NCBI RefSeq assembly: GCF_021582875.1
Contig: NZ_CP091138.1
Span: 1,116,001-1,180,000, forward strand
Source: Microbacterium sp. KUDC0406
GTDB taxonomy: Bacteria > Actinomycetota > Actinomycetes > Actinomycetales > Microbacteriaceae
DNA: 64,000 nucleotides
Reading direction: 5' to 3'
Shown: positions 1 through 9,562 of the stretch, piece after piece
Layout of the letters: the number at the start of each line of letters is the position of its first letter
Position numbering within the stretch: the first letter of the stretch is position 1
Translations under genes and position numbers: made by a program
The notes under the pieces: model-generated
Database searches by the model: none
Told to the model about the DNA's origin: nothing
What the model saw: the letters and a program-made list of their open reading frames with translations, nothing else

Positions 1-438
1 TACCGCCGCTCCCACGGGATCCTGGTGCGGATGGGCGCCGCTCGCACGCCGGACGAATTGACCGCCGCCACCCCGCAGCTGCCCGGTCTGCTCCGTGACG
101 TCGACCACTACAGCATGCTGCATTCGTTCGCGCTGGGCATCACCGTCTTCGTCTTCAACCCCGTGAACATGTCGCTGCTGATCGCGACGGCACTGAGCCT
201 GCTCGACGCGGACATCTCCCACCAGAGCGCGATCGGCATCGCCATGGGGTTCGTGGTCGCCGCCGCGCTGCCGGTGATCGCTCCCGTGCTCGTACTGTGG
301 CTGCGCGGAGCGGACGCACCCTTCGTCGGCCGCATGCGCACGTGGGTGATGAACAACAACGGCTACATCAGCGCCGGTCTGCTGATGCTCATCGGCTTCC
401 TGCAGCTCACCCGCGCCCTGGAGGGAATCGTGTCATGA
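1..438 (+). CDS. GAP (Sap-like) family membrane protein, 5' end missing
   Basis: The reading frame is open from base 1, so the N-terminus lies outside the window; 145 residues remain. Three hydrophobic segments are visible: around LHSFALGITVFVFNPVNMSL, a second around AIGIAMGFVVAAALPVIAPV, and a last one near GYISAGLLMLIGFLQLTRAL. The NPVN motif in the first and the overall layout resemble the GAP/Sap family (relatives of the mycobacterial sulfolipid-1-addressing protein), small polytopic proteins linked to export of lipids or other molecules. The stop overlaps the ATG of the SulP gene (ATGA), so the two are translationally coupled. The substrate cannot be told from the sequence. Confidence 0.7.
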   Translation, partial: YRRSHGILVRMGAARTPDELTAATPQLPGLLRDVDHYSMLHSFALGITVFVFNPVNMSLLIATALSLLDADISHQSAIGIAMGFVVAAALPVIAPVLVLWLRGADAPFVGRMRTWVMNNNGYISAGLLMLIGFLQLTRALEGIVS

Positions 439-2120
439 GCATCCGCTCCGCACTGCGCCGCTGGACCGCCCGCTTTGGTGACCGGAGCACCGTCGGAGGC
501 GACATCAGAGCGGGCGTCGCGCTCGGCGTCGAGAGCGTCCCCGACGGACTGGCGGCCGGCGTGCTGGCTGGTGTGAGCCCGCTCTACGGGCTGTACGGCT
601 ACATGCTGGGCACACTCGGCGGCGCGCTCACCACCGGCTCCGTGTTCATGACGGTGCAGGCCACCGGCGCGATGGCGGTGATCATCGGCGATGTTCCGGA
701 GGTACGGGGCGACGACGGCGCCGGCGCGATGGCGATGCTGACCCTGATCGCCGGAATCGTGATGCTGGGCCTGGGCATCGCCCGCCTGGGAAGCCTGGTG
801 CGATTCATCCCCAGCGCGGTCCTGATCGGATTCATGAACGCCGTCGCGATCAACATCATCCTCGGCCAGCTCGACAACATCACCGGATTCGAGAGCACGG
901 GAGCGAACCGCATCACGCGGCTCTTCGACACCGTGCTGTCGATTCCGCAGTTCAGCTGGCCCACCGTGCTCGTCGGAGCCGTCACGATCGTGCTGATCCT
1001 GCTGCTCGAGCGAACGCCGCTGGGCGCACTCGCCCTCGTCGTCGCGGTGATCGCGGGGTCGCTGCTCGCCCTGGTGCTCTCCTCCGACGACGTCGCCACG
1101 ATCGGCGACATCGCCGAGGTCACCCGCTCCCTGCCCGTGCCCGTCGTCCCTGATCTCGGCCTGATCGGAGCGCTGATCGTTCCCGGTGTCTCGATCGCGC
1201 TGGTCGGCCTGGTGCAGGGTGCCGCAATCTCCGGGGCGATCCCGAACCCGGACGGCAGATATCCGGACGCCTCGGCGGACTTCCGTGGACAGGGCATCGC
1301 CAACATCGCCTCCGGGCTGCTGCGCGGGATGCCCGTCGGCGGCTCCATGTCCGCCACCTCGCTGGTCAGAGCGGCCGGAGCGAAGACCGCCTTGGCGAAC
1401 CTGACAGCCGGTATCGTCATGATCCTCACGCTGCTCGCGTTCGGGCCGCTCATCGAGTACATCGCGATGCCCGCCCTGGCTGGACTGCTCATCCTCGTGG
1501 GCGTCCGCACCCTGAAGATCCATCAGGTGCTGCTGGTCTGGCGCACCGGCCCGACGCAGATCTCCGTGTTCCTGGTGACCTTCGTGCTGACCCTGCTCAT
1601 CCCGCTGCAGTACGCGGTGCTCGCCGGCGTCGGTCTCTCGGTCGTGCTGCACATCGCCCGGCAGTCGAACCGCGTGCGCATCGTTCGCTGGCAGTTCGAT
1701 GAGCCCGGCGGACGACCGCTCGAGGTGTCGCCGCCCGCGGTCCTCCCGGGCGATGAGGTCGTCGTCCTGTCGCCGTACGGAAGTCTGTTCTTCGCCGCTG
1801 CGCAGGCGTTCCGCGCCCAGCTCCCCACGCCGACCGATCAGTCCGGCGGCGCGACGGTGATCATCCGGCTGCGCGGCTCCGAGGAACTCGGCGTCACGTT
1901 CCTGACCATGGTGCGCGACTACGCCGATGAGCTCGCCGCACACGGCGCGACCCTGATGCTCTCCGGCGTCGGCAGACGACTGCAGGACCAGCTGGATGCC
2001 ACCGGGGTGGGTGCGCGGGTCGGCGGGGGCAACGTCATTCCTGTGCGTCCGAGAATCGGCGATTCGCTGGCCGAGGCACTGTCCATCGTCGCGTCCAGGA
2101 AGGACGGCGGCGCCCGATAG
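435..2120 (+). CDS. SulP family anion transporter with STAS domain
   Basis: A 561-residue protein of the SLC26/SulP family, predicted to carry sulfate, bicarbonate or other anions across the cytoplasmic membrane. The N-terminal part shows the family signature (GLAAGVLAGVSPLYGLYGYM) followed by about 10-12 hydrophobic helices up to about residue 425, with a typical conserved stretch MPVGGSMSATSLVRAAGAKT. The last 130 residues look like a cytoplasmic STAS domain (VVVLSPYGSLFFAAAQAF...VIIRLRG). I chose the ATG at 435 because it overlaps the previous stop (ATGA) and gives the usual N-terminus; the frame is open further upstream but only in the shadow of the previous gene. The anion is not predictable. 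Confidence 0.88.
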   Translation: MSIRSALRRWTARFGDRSTVGGDIRAGVALGVESVPDGLAAGVLAGVSPLYGLYGYMLGTLGGALTTGSVFMTVQATGAMAVIIGDVPEVRGDDGAGAMAMLTLIAGIVMLGLGIARLGSLVRFIPSAVLIGFMNAVAINIILGQLDNITGFESTGANRITRLFDTVLSIPQFSWPTVLVGAVTIVLILLLERTPLGALALVVAVIAGSLLALVLSSDDVATIGDIAEVTRSLPVPVVPDLGLIGALIVPGVSIALVGLVQGAAISGAIPNPDGRYPDASADFRGQGIANIASGLLRGMPVGGSMSATSLVRAAGAKTALANLTAGIVMILTLLAFGPLIEYIAMPALAGLLILVGVRTLKIHQVLLVWRTGPTQISVFLVTFVLTLLIPLQYAVLAGVGLSVVLHIARQSNRVRIVRWQFDEPGGRPLEVSPPAVLPGDEVVVLSPYGSLFFAAAQAFRAQLPTPTDQSGGATVIIRLRGSEELGVTFLTMVRDYADELAAHGATLMLSGVGRRLQDQLDATGVGARVGGGNVIPVRPRIGDSLAEALSIVASRKDGGAR

Positions 2121-2125
2121 CATCG

Positions 2126-4693
2126 GTGTCGATGGTCTCCCCCGCCGGCGCATCGCTGCGCTCCTATCGTTTCCGTCCGCCGAACCCGCAGAGCGGCCAG
2201 TTGTCGCGCCCGCGGTTGACGGACATCCTGGAGGCGAAGACAACCGCCCATCCGACCACTCTCGTGATCGCACCGAGTGGGTACGGCAAGACGTCGGTCG
2301 CGGCCGAGTGGGCAGCGACGCACGAAGGACGAGTGGCCTGGCTGACCCTCGGCCCGTTCGATGTCGACGGCGGGCATCTGGGCGCGAGTGCGCTCCTGGC
2401 GCTGCAGGCGCTCGCGCGCTCCACCGGCGCTCCCGATCTGGCCGGGCTGCTGTCCTTCGACGCCGGAGGGCTGAGCCCGTCCGCGTCCTTCGACCTGATC
2501 GACGAGGCGCTGGTCGACCTGGACGAGCCGATCCACCTCGTGATCGACGATGCGCACCGCGCGGAGGACGGGCTGAGCACCGGTCTGCTCGGCGCGCTTC
2601 TCGAGGGCGCCTGTGAGTCGCTCCGTGTCGTCGTCGTCGGCACCAGCTACGTCGAGATCGCCTTGAGCCGGCTCGTGCTGCAGTCGCCGGGCGCGGTGAT
2701 CCGGTCGGGTGATCTCGCCTTCGACGTCGCCGAGATCGAGCGCCTCCAGCCCCCGGGACAGCAGCCGTTCACCGCGGAGGCGGTTCTGGGCGAGACGGGA
2801 GGCTGGCCGATCGCCGTGCGTGCCATGCAGGTGGCCGGTGCCAGGCCCGATGGCGCCGGGGAAGGCCAAGACACCGTCCTGCGGCGCTACATCGACGAGC
2901 ATGTGCTCGGGGCGCTTCCCGACGACATCGAGGAGTTCGTCCGCAGTACGGCTCTGTGCGGGATGCTGACGTCGGAACTCGCCACGGCGATCACCGGGAA
3001 CGCGGACGCCGGAGAACTTCTCGAGCGCTGCGCGACCATGGGCCTGTTCCTCGATCGCTTCGAGACGCCGAGCGGCCCGCTGTACCGCTGGCACGACGTG
3101 ATCTCACGGCAGTGCGATCGCATCCTGGAGCAGCACGACCCGGACGCTCGTCGTACGATCCTCCGGGCCGTCGCGATGCACCTGGCGACCACGGATCCGC
3201 TCACGTCCGCCAGGTACTGGATGCGGGCCGACGACACGGATGCAGCGGTGCAGACGATCCTCGCGCGCTGGCCCCGGCTCGTGGTCGGCTCCGAGGCGGG
3301 TTCTCTGGACCGCTGGTGCGCGGCACTGCCCCTCCCCTTCGGCGACGATCCCCGCATCCTGACGATCCGGGCCTGTGTGCAGGATGTGATCGGTCATCGC
3401 GATGTCGCGAGGATGCTCTGGGCGCGCGCCGAGGCGAGCGCCGCCGGACACGAACCGGCCACAGATCTCGAAGAGCTGCGGGCGCGGGCGCGGCTCTTCC
3501 TGCTCGATGATCGTGCCGAGCTGATCGAAGCCGGAGCCGCGGTACGCGCCCAGCTGGAGGCGCCGGACAGGGTGGAGCTGGGCGACCGTGCCGCTCTGCA
3601 GTATCTGCTGGGCTGGAGCGAGCTTCGCTGCCGCACCTCCCCCGCTCTCATGGTCCAGTTCTTCTCCACCGCCGCCACCGATGCCGCCGCGGCGGGGGAT
3701 CACACCCTCGCGCGACGATCGCTCGGTCACCTCGCGCACTCGCTGGCCTGGGCCGGAAGGTTGCGCGAGGCCGATGACGTGCTGGCCCAGCGTCTGGAGC
3801 TCGTCGACGAAGGCTCGTGGGCGAGCTACGCAGGCGGCAGCGCGGCGACCGCCGCCGCCTTCGCCGCCTACTGGCGCGACGACCAGGAGCAGGCCATCGC
3901 TGCTGCGCAGCGCGCCATCCGCAGCGGCGGCGCGGCGATCTCGTTCCCCGGTGCCGCACGCCTGGTCCTGGCGTTCGCCGCCGCAGCCTCGCGCGATCCG
4001 CAGGCGTGCCAGCGGGCCGCGCGTGAGGTTCAGGGTCTGCCGACCGAGACACTGCAGGGAATCGAGTGGCAGTCGTTCCGGCATGCCGCCTTCGCGACGC
4101 TCAATGAGGCCGCAGGACGACGCGAGCTGGCGCTGAAGATCGTCGCGAAGTACGAGAACGCGACGGACCTCCCCCTCATCACGGTGGTTCTCGCAGGAAT
4201 CGCCTCACGTGCAGGGCACCCGCGGACGGCCGAGCAGATGCTGCGCCGGCTCGAAGCCTACGACGCCATCTCGTACGTGCGCGTCTCCCGGCTGCTCGCG
4301 GAGGCGGTGCTGCTGTGGCGCGAGGATCGTCGCTCGCCGGCGCGAGTGCTCGTGGAGGAGGCGCTCGAAGTCGCTGCGCCCGAGCAGCTGCGCCGTCCGT
4401 TCGCCGCCGCCGGACTCGACGCCCGCCAGCTGCTGACCGAGCAGTTGGCCTGGGGCACGTCACACGATCAGTTCCTCACCGGCTGCCTCACGGTCCGTGA
4501 GGCGAGTGGTCCGCTGCAGTCGCTGTCCGACCGCGAACGCGACGTGTTCGCCCAGCTGCGCAGCACCAGGACGATGCAGGAGATCGCCGATGCGATGGGA
4601 GTCTCCATCAACACGGTCAAGACGCATCAGCGGGCGATCTATCGCAAGCTCGGAGTCGCGTCGCGACGCGAGGCGGTACGGCTGTTCACCTGA
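2126..4693 (+). CDS. Large ATP-binding LuxR family (MalT/LAL-type) transcriptional regulator
   Basis: An 855-residue STAND-type regulator. Near the N-terminus is a Walker A motif (APSGYGKTS, residues 50-57) and a Walker B-like segment LVIDDAHR near residue 135, followed by a long alpha-helical TPR/MalT-like region rich in Ala and Arg. The last 60 residues form a LuxR/FixJ helix-turn-helix (LSDRERDVFAQL ... MQEIADAMGVSINTVKTHQRAIYRKL). Family members use ATP and an inducer to oligomerise and activate nearby promoters. The start is GTG at 2126, five bases after the SulP stop; ATG at 2132 is an alternative. Its position after the GAP and SulP genes suggests it may control them or the SHOCT/DUF6325 pair, but no operator was identified. 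Confidence 0.88.
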   Translation: MSMVSPAGASLRSYRFRPPNPQSGQLSRPRLTDILEAKTTAHPTTLVIAPSGYGKTSVAAEWAATHEGRVAWLTLGPFDVDGGHLGASALLALQALARSTGAPDLAGLLSFDAGGLSPSASFDLIDEALVDLDEPIHLVIDDAHRAEDGLSTGLLGALLEGACESLRVVVVGTSYVEIALSRLVLQSPGAVIRSGDLAFDVAEIERLQPPGQQPFTAEAVLGETGGWPIAVRAMQVAGARPDGAGEGQDTVLRRYIDEHVLGALPDDIEEFVRSTALCGMLTSELATAITGNADAGELLERCATMGLFLDRFETPSGPLYRWHDVISRQCDRILEQHDPDARRTILRAVAMHLATTDPLTSARYWMRADDTDAAVQTILARWPRLVVGSEAGSLDRWCAALPLPFGDDPRILTIRACVQDVIGHRDVARMLWARAEASAAGHEPATDLEELRARARLFLLDDRAELIEAGAAVRAQLEAPDRVELGDRAALQYLLGWSELRCRTSPALMVQFFSTAATDAAAAGDHTLARRSLGHLAHSLAWAGRLREADDVLAQRLELVDEGSWASYAGGSAATAAAFAAYWRDDQEQAIAAAQRAIRSGGAAISFPGAARLVLAFAAAASRDPQACQRAAREVQGLPTETLQGIEWQSFRHAAFATLNEAAGRRELALKIVAKYENATDLPLITVVLAGIASRAGHPRTAEQMLRRLEAYDAISYVRVSRLLAEAVLLWREDRRSPARVLVEEALEVAAPEQLRRPFAAAGLDARQLLTEQLAWGTSHDQFLTGCLTVREASGPLQSLSDRERDVFAQLRSTRTMQEIADAMGVSINTVKTHQRAIYRKLGVASRREAVRLFT

Positions 4694-4726
4694 CCGCCTC
4701 GCGCCTCGCGCTTCGCGCGTTGCGGT

Positions 4727-5077
4727 TCAGCTGAGCAGCTTCGACTTCGCCGCCGCGAATTCCTCATCGGTGAGCGCACCCGCGTTGTGCAGGTCCGCGA
4801 GCTTGAGCAGCTCGGCGGTCACATCGACGGGAGCGGCCGCGGGCGCAGCCGCGACAGGAGCCGGAACCGCGGGCGCGACCGCCGCCTGGGCAGCCACCGC
4901 TGCCTGCGCGGCCTGCTCCATCTGCTGCTGCTGGAAGGCGTCCGCGGCCTGCTGCTGCTCGGCCGCTGCCGCCCGCCGATTCATCTGACGGTTCTCCATG
5001 GCGTTCGCGGTGCCGGCCACGACGGCCGTCCGCGCGGCGAGCCCGACGAGACCGGGGCGTCCCACACGTCTGATCAT
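4727..5077 (-). CDS. Small SHOCT domain protein
   Basis: A 116-residue protein. It begins with a short, weakly hydrophobic region (GLVGLAARTAVVAGTANAM), has a Gln/Ala-rich helical middle with possible coiled-coil character (residues about 35-70) and an Ala/Pro linker, and ends with a classical SHOCT motif (ELLKLADLHNAGALTDEEFAAAKSKLL). SHOCT domains are short oligomerisation or membrane-associated tails of unknown specific role. The start has a strong ribosome binding site, GAGGAGGATC, just upstream. It lies 21 bases downstream of the DUF6325 gene on the same strand, and the two form an apparent operon, a pairing often seen in actinobacteria. Confidence 0.82.
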   Translation of the reverse strand: MIRRVGRPGLVGLAARTAVVAGTANAMENRQMNRRAAAAEQQQAADAFQQQQMEQAAQAAVAAQAAVAPAVPAPVAAAPAAAPVDVTAELLKLADLHNAGALTDEEFAAAKSKLLS

Positions 5078-5098
5078 GATGATCCTCCTCTGCCCGGA

Positions 5099-5542
5099 CT
5101 AGTCGTCCGAGGCCATTCCGACGATGGTATTGACGACGGGCGCGGGAATGCGCTCCGTCGCGATGACGACGCTGCCGTCCCCCGCGAGCTGCTCGGCGAG
5201 CTCTCGCGCCCAGAGGAGTTCGAGGGCGACGACGGCTGCCGCGCCGCCGGCAGGGATCCCTTCGGCAAGAGCCTGCAGGTCATCCTCGCCGGCGAGGCCG
5301 GGAAGGTGCACCACGAGATCGGCGAGCTCGTACGCCTCGACGTCGATCTCCTCGTACTTCACCGCGCCGCTCTCGCTCTTGGACACCACGACGAAGTCGA
5401 GCAGGCGCACGACGCCCGCTCGGATCTGCGCGGCGAGGGCGTGCAGCAGCCCCGGCGACGGGGATGGAGACGCGAGGGAGATCACATTCAGCTCGACCGG
5501 CCCGTACTGCGCCGGCGAGATGGAGCCGTTGTTGGTCATCAT
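5099..5542 (-). CDS. DUF6325 family protein
   Basis: About 147 residues: MMTNNGSIS..., then GPVELNVISL and two alpha/beta repeats with a central LLDFVVVSKSESGAVKYEEID stretch and the acidic end MASDD. This matches the small actinobacterial DUF6325 family, whose members typically begin with a G-PVE-like strand and contain the RLLD motif about 40 residues in. The function is unknown; the proteins are usually found beside SHOCT proteins, as here. I chose the tandem ATGs at 5542/5539; no convincing ribosome binding site precedes them, so the start is less certain than the rest. Confidence 0.75.
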   Translation of the reverse strand: MMTNNGSISPAQYGPVELNVISLASPSPSPGLLHALAAQIRAGVVRLLDFVVVSKSESGAVKYEEIDVEAYELADLVVHLPGLAGEDDLQALAEGIPAGGAAAVVALELLWARELAEQLAGDGSVVIATERIPAPVVNTIVGMASDD

Positions 5543-5613
5543 GGCGCCATGGTGGCACCCGTGATCCCCGGCTGCGCGCCGGCTCATCCGGTGCGGGTGA
5601 GCCGACCAGGACG

Positions 5614-6711
5614 TCAGGCCACGCCGACGCCGAACAGCAGACCGAGCACATACGTGACAGCGGCTGCCCCGAAGCCGATGGCGAGCTGCCTCAGGCCACG
5701 GCGCAGCGGCGGTCCGCCCGAGAGGATGCCGACCATCGCGCCCGTGCTGAGCAGCGCGATGCCGACGAGCACCAACGCGGTCACGATCGCGGCCGATCCC
5801 TGCAGCCCGAAGATCCAGGGCAGCACGGGGATGATCGCTCCCGACGCGAACAGCAGGAAGCTCGAGAGCGCGGCCGACCACGCGCTGCCGACGATCTCGT
5901 GGTCCTCCCGTGCGGCGTGGGTTCCGATCGGGCCGGTCGCCGAGCGGCGCGCGCCGGCCTGGGCCGCGCGGACGATCCGCTCCGCCCGGGCCAGCGCCTC
6001 GTCGTGCTCCATGCCCCGCGCCCGGTAGACGAGTGCGAGCTCGTTCGCATCGATGTCGAGGTCGGCGGCCGTCGCATCCGCGTCGTCGTTGTCCTCGGTG
6101 GCGGCGAGCAGCTCGCGCTGGGACCGCACGGAGACGAACTCACCGGCGCCCATCGACAGCGCGCCCGCAAGCAGCCCTGCGATGCCGCTGAACAGCACGA
6201 ATCCGGCGCTCACCCCCGTCGCGCCGATGCCGAGCACCAGGGCGAGGTTCGACACCAGGCCGTCGTTCGCGCCGAAGACCGCGGCCCGGAACGAACCGGA
6301 CAGCCTCCGCCGACCGCGCGCGGCCAGACCGCGGACGACCTCGTGGTGCACCTTCTCGTCGGCACGCATCGCCGGTGTGGCGTACGCCTCGGTGTCGTAC
6401 GGCGAGCGTGCCTCCGCCGACTGCGCCAGCGCGAGCACGAAGATCGAGCCGAACCTGTTCGCCATCCACCCGAGCATCCGGGATCGGATTCCCGCGCGCG
6501 GCAGTCTCGCCGGCTCCTCGCCCAGCAGGTCGAGCCAGTGCTGCTCGTGCCTGCGCTCGGCATCAGCGAGCGACAGCAGGATCTCGCGCTCCTCCCCGAT
6601 GCGCCGGCCGGCGAGCCGTTCGTACACGGCTCCTTCGGCGCGCTCCTCGACGAGATAGCGCGCCCAGCGTTTCCGGTCGGCGTCTGTGGGCGCTGGTGCG
6701 GGCGCGGTCAT
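5614..6711 (-). CDS. VIT1/CCC1 family iron/manganese transporter with N-terminal ferritin-like domain
   Basis: A 365-residue protein. The first 150 residues form a rubrerythrin-like helical domain with glutamates and histidines of a di-metal site (LVEERAEGAVYERLA, SLADAERRHEQHW, ADEKVHHEVV). The remainder is the VIT1/CCC1 membrane domain with about five helices, starting with the conserved AAVFGANDGLVSNLALVLG, then GALSMGAGEFVSVRSQRE, and ending TYVLGLLFGVGVA. Family members move Fe2+ or Mn2+ out of the cytosol, and the ferritin-like domain probably binds the metal first. The ATG at 6711 is preceded by GGAGG at correct spacing. It is encoded on its own; the gap to the helicase gene is about 135 bases. 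Confidence 0.9.
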   Translation of the reverse strand: MTAPAPAPTDADRKRWARYLVEERAEGAVYERLAGRRIGEEREILLSLADAERRHEQHWLDLLGEEPARLPRAGIRSRMLGWMANRFGSIFVLALAQSAEARSPYDTEAYATPAMRADEKVHHEVVRGLAARGRRRLSGSFRAAVFGANDGLVSNLALVLGIGATGVSAGFVLFSGIAGLLAGALSMGAGEFVSVRSQRELLAATEDNDDADATAADLDIDANELALVYRARGMEHDEALARAERIVRAAQAGARRSATGPIGTHAAREDHEIVGSAWSAALSSFLLFASGAIIPVLPWIFGLQGSAAIVTALVLVGIALLSTGAMVGILSGGPPLRRGLRQLAIGFGAAAVTYVLGLLFGVGVA

Positions 6712-6846
6712 GGAACCTCCGGTCGAGCGGGAACACCCCACGCTATCGGCGCCGGCATCGCGGAACCCCACGGAACCGAGGATTCGGAGCATTTCGGGCA
6801 GCCGAAGCGGCCCCGCACGTCGCTGAGTCTCCGACGGGCTCCGCGA

Positions 6847-8589
6847 TCAGGAGCGAACCCGCTTGCGCAGCACCTCGATGCGCGCCTGCAGCTGCGTCAC
6901 CGTCGCCTGCGCGACCGCAGGTCCGCCGCACACCCGCCGCAGTTCGGCGTGCACCGCCCCGTGCGGCTCGCCGCTCTGCCTGGCGTACAGCCCGACCAGG
7001 CTGTTCAGCAGCTGGCGCTGCTCGCGCAGCGTGCGGTGCAGCGGAGCAGGGAGCGTGGTGGTCGTCTCCGGCCCCTGGGAGGCCTCCCTGGCCTCGCGCA
7101 GCTTGGACTGACGGGCGCTGCGCTGCATGAGGAGCTCATGCACGTGCTCCGGCTCGAGCAGGCCGGGCAGGCCGATGAACTCCTCCTCCTCCGGGGTGCC
7201 CGGTTCGGCGAGCTGGCCGAAGTCCTTGCCCTCGAAGACCACCCGGTCGAAGTGCGCGATCGACGAGATCGCCTGATAGCTGAACTCCTGGGTGAGCGCG
7301 TCGGATGCCTCGTCCTCGCGATTCGCGCTCTCCAGCAGCGAGTCGTCGAGGCCGTCGTCGTCCTTGTCCCTGCGGTCGAGCGCGTGGTCGCGCTGCCGCT
7401 CCATCTCGTTCGCGAGCGTCATCAGCACCGGCACGTTGGGCAGGAAGACGCTGGCGGCCTCGCCGCGTCGCCGCGCGCGCACGAAGCGGCCGATCGCCTG
7501 CGCGAAGAACAGCGGCGTGGAGGACGAGGTCGCATAGACGCCGACTGCGAGCCGCGGCACGTCCACTCCTTCGGACACCATGCGCACCGCCACCATCCAG
7601 CGCCGGTCGTTGTCGCTGAACTTCTCGATCCGCTCCGATGCCGAGGCATCGTCGGAGAGCACGACCGTGGGGTGCTCCCCCGTCAGGCCGTGCAGGATCT
7701 TCGCGTAGGCACGGGCCACGGTCTGATCCGTGGCGAGCACCAGACCACCGGCATCCGGCACATGATGGCGGATCTCGGTGAGCCGGCGATCCGCGGCGGA
7801 GAGCACCGCCGGCATCCACGACCCCTCGGGGTCGAGCGCCGTGCGCCAGGCCTGGGAGGTGATGTCCTTGGTGTTGTCCTGACCGAGATGCGCCTCGAGC
7901 TCGTCGCCGGCACTGGTGCGCCAGGTCATCTTCCCGGAGTACATGTGGAACAGCACCGGGCGCACGACGCCGTCGGCCAGAGCACGGCCGTAGCCGTACC
8001 GGTAGTCGGTCACCGACACGCGTGATCCGGAGTCGTCGGGGTGGTACTCGACGAACGGAATCGGCGCGGTGTCGCTGCGGAACGGCGTGCCCGAGAGCAG
8101 CAGCCGCCGCTCGGCCGGCCCGTAGGCGTCGCGGATCGCGTCGCCCCAGCTCAATGCGTCGCCGCCGTGGTGCACCTCGTCGAGGATGACGAGGGTCTTC
8201 GCATCCTCGGTGAGGTGCCGGTGCACGGAGGACTTCGCCGCGACCTGCGCATAGGTGACGACCACGCCGTGGTAGTGCCGTGCCGGTGCCCAGTGGCTGT
8301 TCCGGAACCGCGGGTCGAGACGGATGTGCACACGTGCCGCCGCATCCGCCCACTGGGTCTTCAGGTGCTCGGTCGGAGCGACCACGATCACCCGGTTCAC
8401 CTCGCCCATGCGCAGCAGCTCGACGGCCAGGGTCAGGGCGAACGTCGTCTTGCCCGCGCCGGGGGTGGCGGCGACCAGGTAGTCGCGCTGATCCCTCTGG
8501 AAGTAGTCCTCCAGTGCCTCCCGCTGCCAGGCTCGGAGCTTGTCCGCTGTTCCCCACGGGGCGCGCTGGGGGAAGGACGGGGAGAGCAT
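6847..8589 (-). CDS. DEAD/DEAH box superfamily II helicase
   Basis: A 580-residue SF2 helicase. Motif I (Walker A) is ATPGAGKTT at residues 41-49, motif II is ILDEVHH (DEVH box), motif III is LLLSGTPFRSD, and the second RecA domain ends in motif VI QAIGRFVRARRRGE. A C-terminal region of about 170 residues (from about 410) is charged and helical. The family resembles actinobacterial DEVH helicases of unknown substrate, probably DNA repair or restriction-like remodelling. The frame is open upstream to 8661, but I chose ATG 8589 because a -10-like TATCGT lies seven bases before it, a pattern shared with other probable leaderless genes in this window. Confidence 0.88.
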   Translation of the reverse strand: MLSPSFPQRAPWGTADKLRAWQREALEDYFQRDQRDYLVAATPGAGKTTFALTLAVELLRMGEVNRVIVVAPTEHLKTQWADAAARVHIRLDPRFRNSHWAPARHYHGVVVTYAQVAAKSSVHRHLTEDAKTLVILDEVHHGGDALSWGDAIRDAYGPAERRLLLSGTPFRSDTAPIPFVEYHPDDSGSRVSVTDYRYGYGRALADGVVRPVLFHMYSGKMTWRTSAGDELEAHLGQDNTKDITSQAWRTALDPEGSWMPAVLSAADRRLTEIRHHVPDAGGLVLATDQTVARAYAKILHGLTGEHPTVVLSDDASASERIEKFSDNDRRWMVAVRMVSEGVDVPRLAVGVYATSSSTPLFFAQAIGRFVRARRRGEAASVFLPNVPVLMTLANEMERQRDHALDRRDKDDDGLDDSLLESANREDEASDALTQEFSYQAISSIAHFDRVVFEGKDFGQLAEPGTPEEEEFIGLPGLLEPEHVHELLMQRSARQSKLREAREASQGPETTTTLPAPLHRTLREQRQLLNSLVGLYARQSGEPHGAVHAELRRVCGGPAVAQATVTQLQARIEVLRKRVRS

Positions 8590-8692
8590 CGCCTCAACGA
8601 TAGTCGAGGCCGGGGACATCCTCGGCGCACGCGATAGGCTCTCATGCGGCGCGCTCGGCATCCCGGTCGCGCTCCGCGTGAAGGAGAGTTCG

Positions 8693-9526
8693 ATGGCCGA
8701 TCAGGAATCGTCCCGCACCCCGTACATCGCCAACGAGGGCGTCCACCCCTGGCACCGATTCGTCGCGATCGGCGACTCGTTCACCGAGGGCATCGGCGAC
8801 CCCGACCCGCACCTCCCCGGCGGGCACCGCGGCTGGGCGGATCGCGTCGCCGAGGTGCTCGCACAGGACTCCGACGACTTCGCCTACGCCAACCTGGCTG
8901 TGCGCGGCAAGCTCATCGCCCAGATCGTCGCCGACCAGATCGAGCCGGCCGTCGCACTCAAGCCCGACCTCATCTCGATCTGCGCCGGCGGCAACGACGT
9001 CATCCGCCCCGGCACCGACCCCGACGACATCGCGACCCAGCTGGAGGGCGCTGTCGCCAGGCTCTCGGCCAGCGGTGCGGCGGTGGTGCTGTTCACCGGA
9101 ATCGACACCGGCTTCACCCCGGTGTTCCGTCCGTTCCGCGGCAAGGTCGCCATCTACAACGAGAACGTCCGCGCGATCGCCGACAGGTACGACTGCATCG
9201 TCGCGGACCAGTGGGCGCTCAAGGTCGTGCAGGATCCGCGATTCTTCGATGACGACCGGCTGCACTACAACGCACTCGGCCATCACGAGATCGCGCGGAT
9301 GGTGCTGCGCGCGCTGAACGTGCCGAACGACCTGCAGGCCATGCAGCCCGACCCCGTGCCGGTGCGCACCTGGCGCGAGGCACGCGCCGAGGACATCGGC
9401 TGGGCGCGCGAGCACCTCGTCCCCTGGGTGCTGCGCCGACTGCGCCACCAGTCCTCCGGCGACAATGTCGAGGCGAAGCGGCCGGACGCGGCCCCCGTGG
9501 TGCTGCCCGTCGAACCTCCGGTGTGA
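8693..9526 (+). CDS. SGNH/GDSL family hydrolase
   Basis: A 277-residue esterase/lipase-like enzyme. Block I is FVAIGDSFTEG with the nucleophile Ser29; block III is CAGGNDVIRPG (Asn of the oxyanion hole); block V is DDDRLHYNALGHHEIA, which supplies the Asp and His. There is no signal peptide, so it probably acts in the cytoplasm. The ATG at 8693 is preceded by AAGGAGAG. A -10-like TAGGCT lies about 50 bases upstream in the region shared with the divergent helicase gene. The natural substrate of this family member is not known. The C-terminal 40 residues are a proline- and valine-rich tail. Confidence 0.88.
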   Translation: MADQESSRTPYIANEGVHPWHRFVAIGDSFTEGIGDPDPHLPGGHRGWADRVAEVLAQDSDDFAYANLAVRGKLIAQIVADQIEPAVALKPDLISICAGGNDVIRPGTDPDDIATQLEGAVARLSASGAAVVLFTGIDTGFTPVFRPFRGKVAIYNENVRAIADRYDCIVADQWALKVVQDPRFFDDDRLHYNALGHHEIARMVLRALNVPNDLQAMQPDPVPVRTWREARAEDIGWAREHLVPWVLRRLRHQSSGDNVEAKRPDAAPVVLPVEPPV

Positions 9527-9562
9527 GCGGCACCGCCTCCCGCTCCCCGCGCGGACTCGTCC

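Noticed and set aside
363..2273. A 636-codon minus-strand open frame opposite the SulP gene
   Set aside because: The composition is Asp/Arg/Gln-rich with no recognisable motif, and the SulP protein on the plus strand has clear family signatures.
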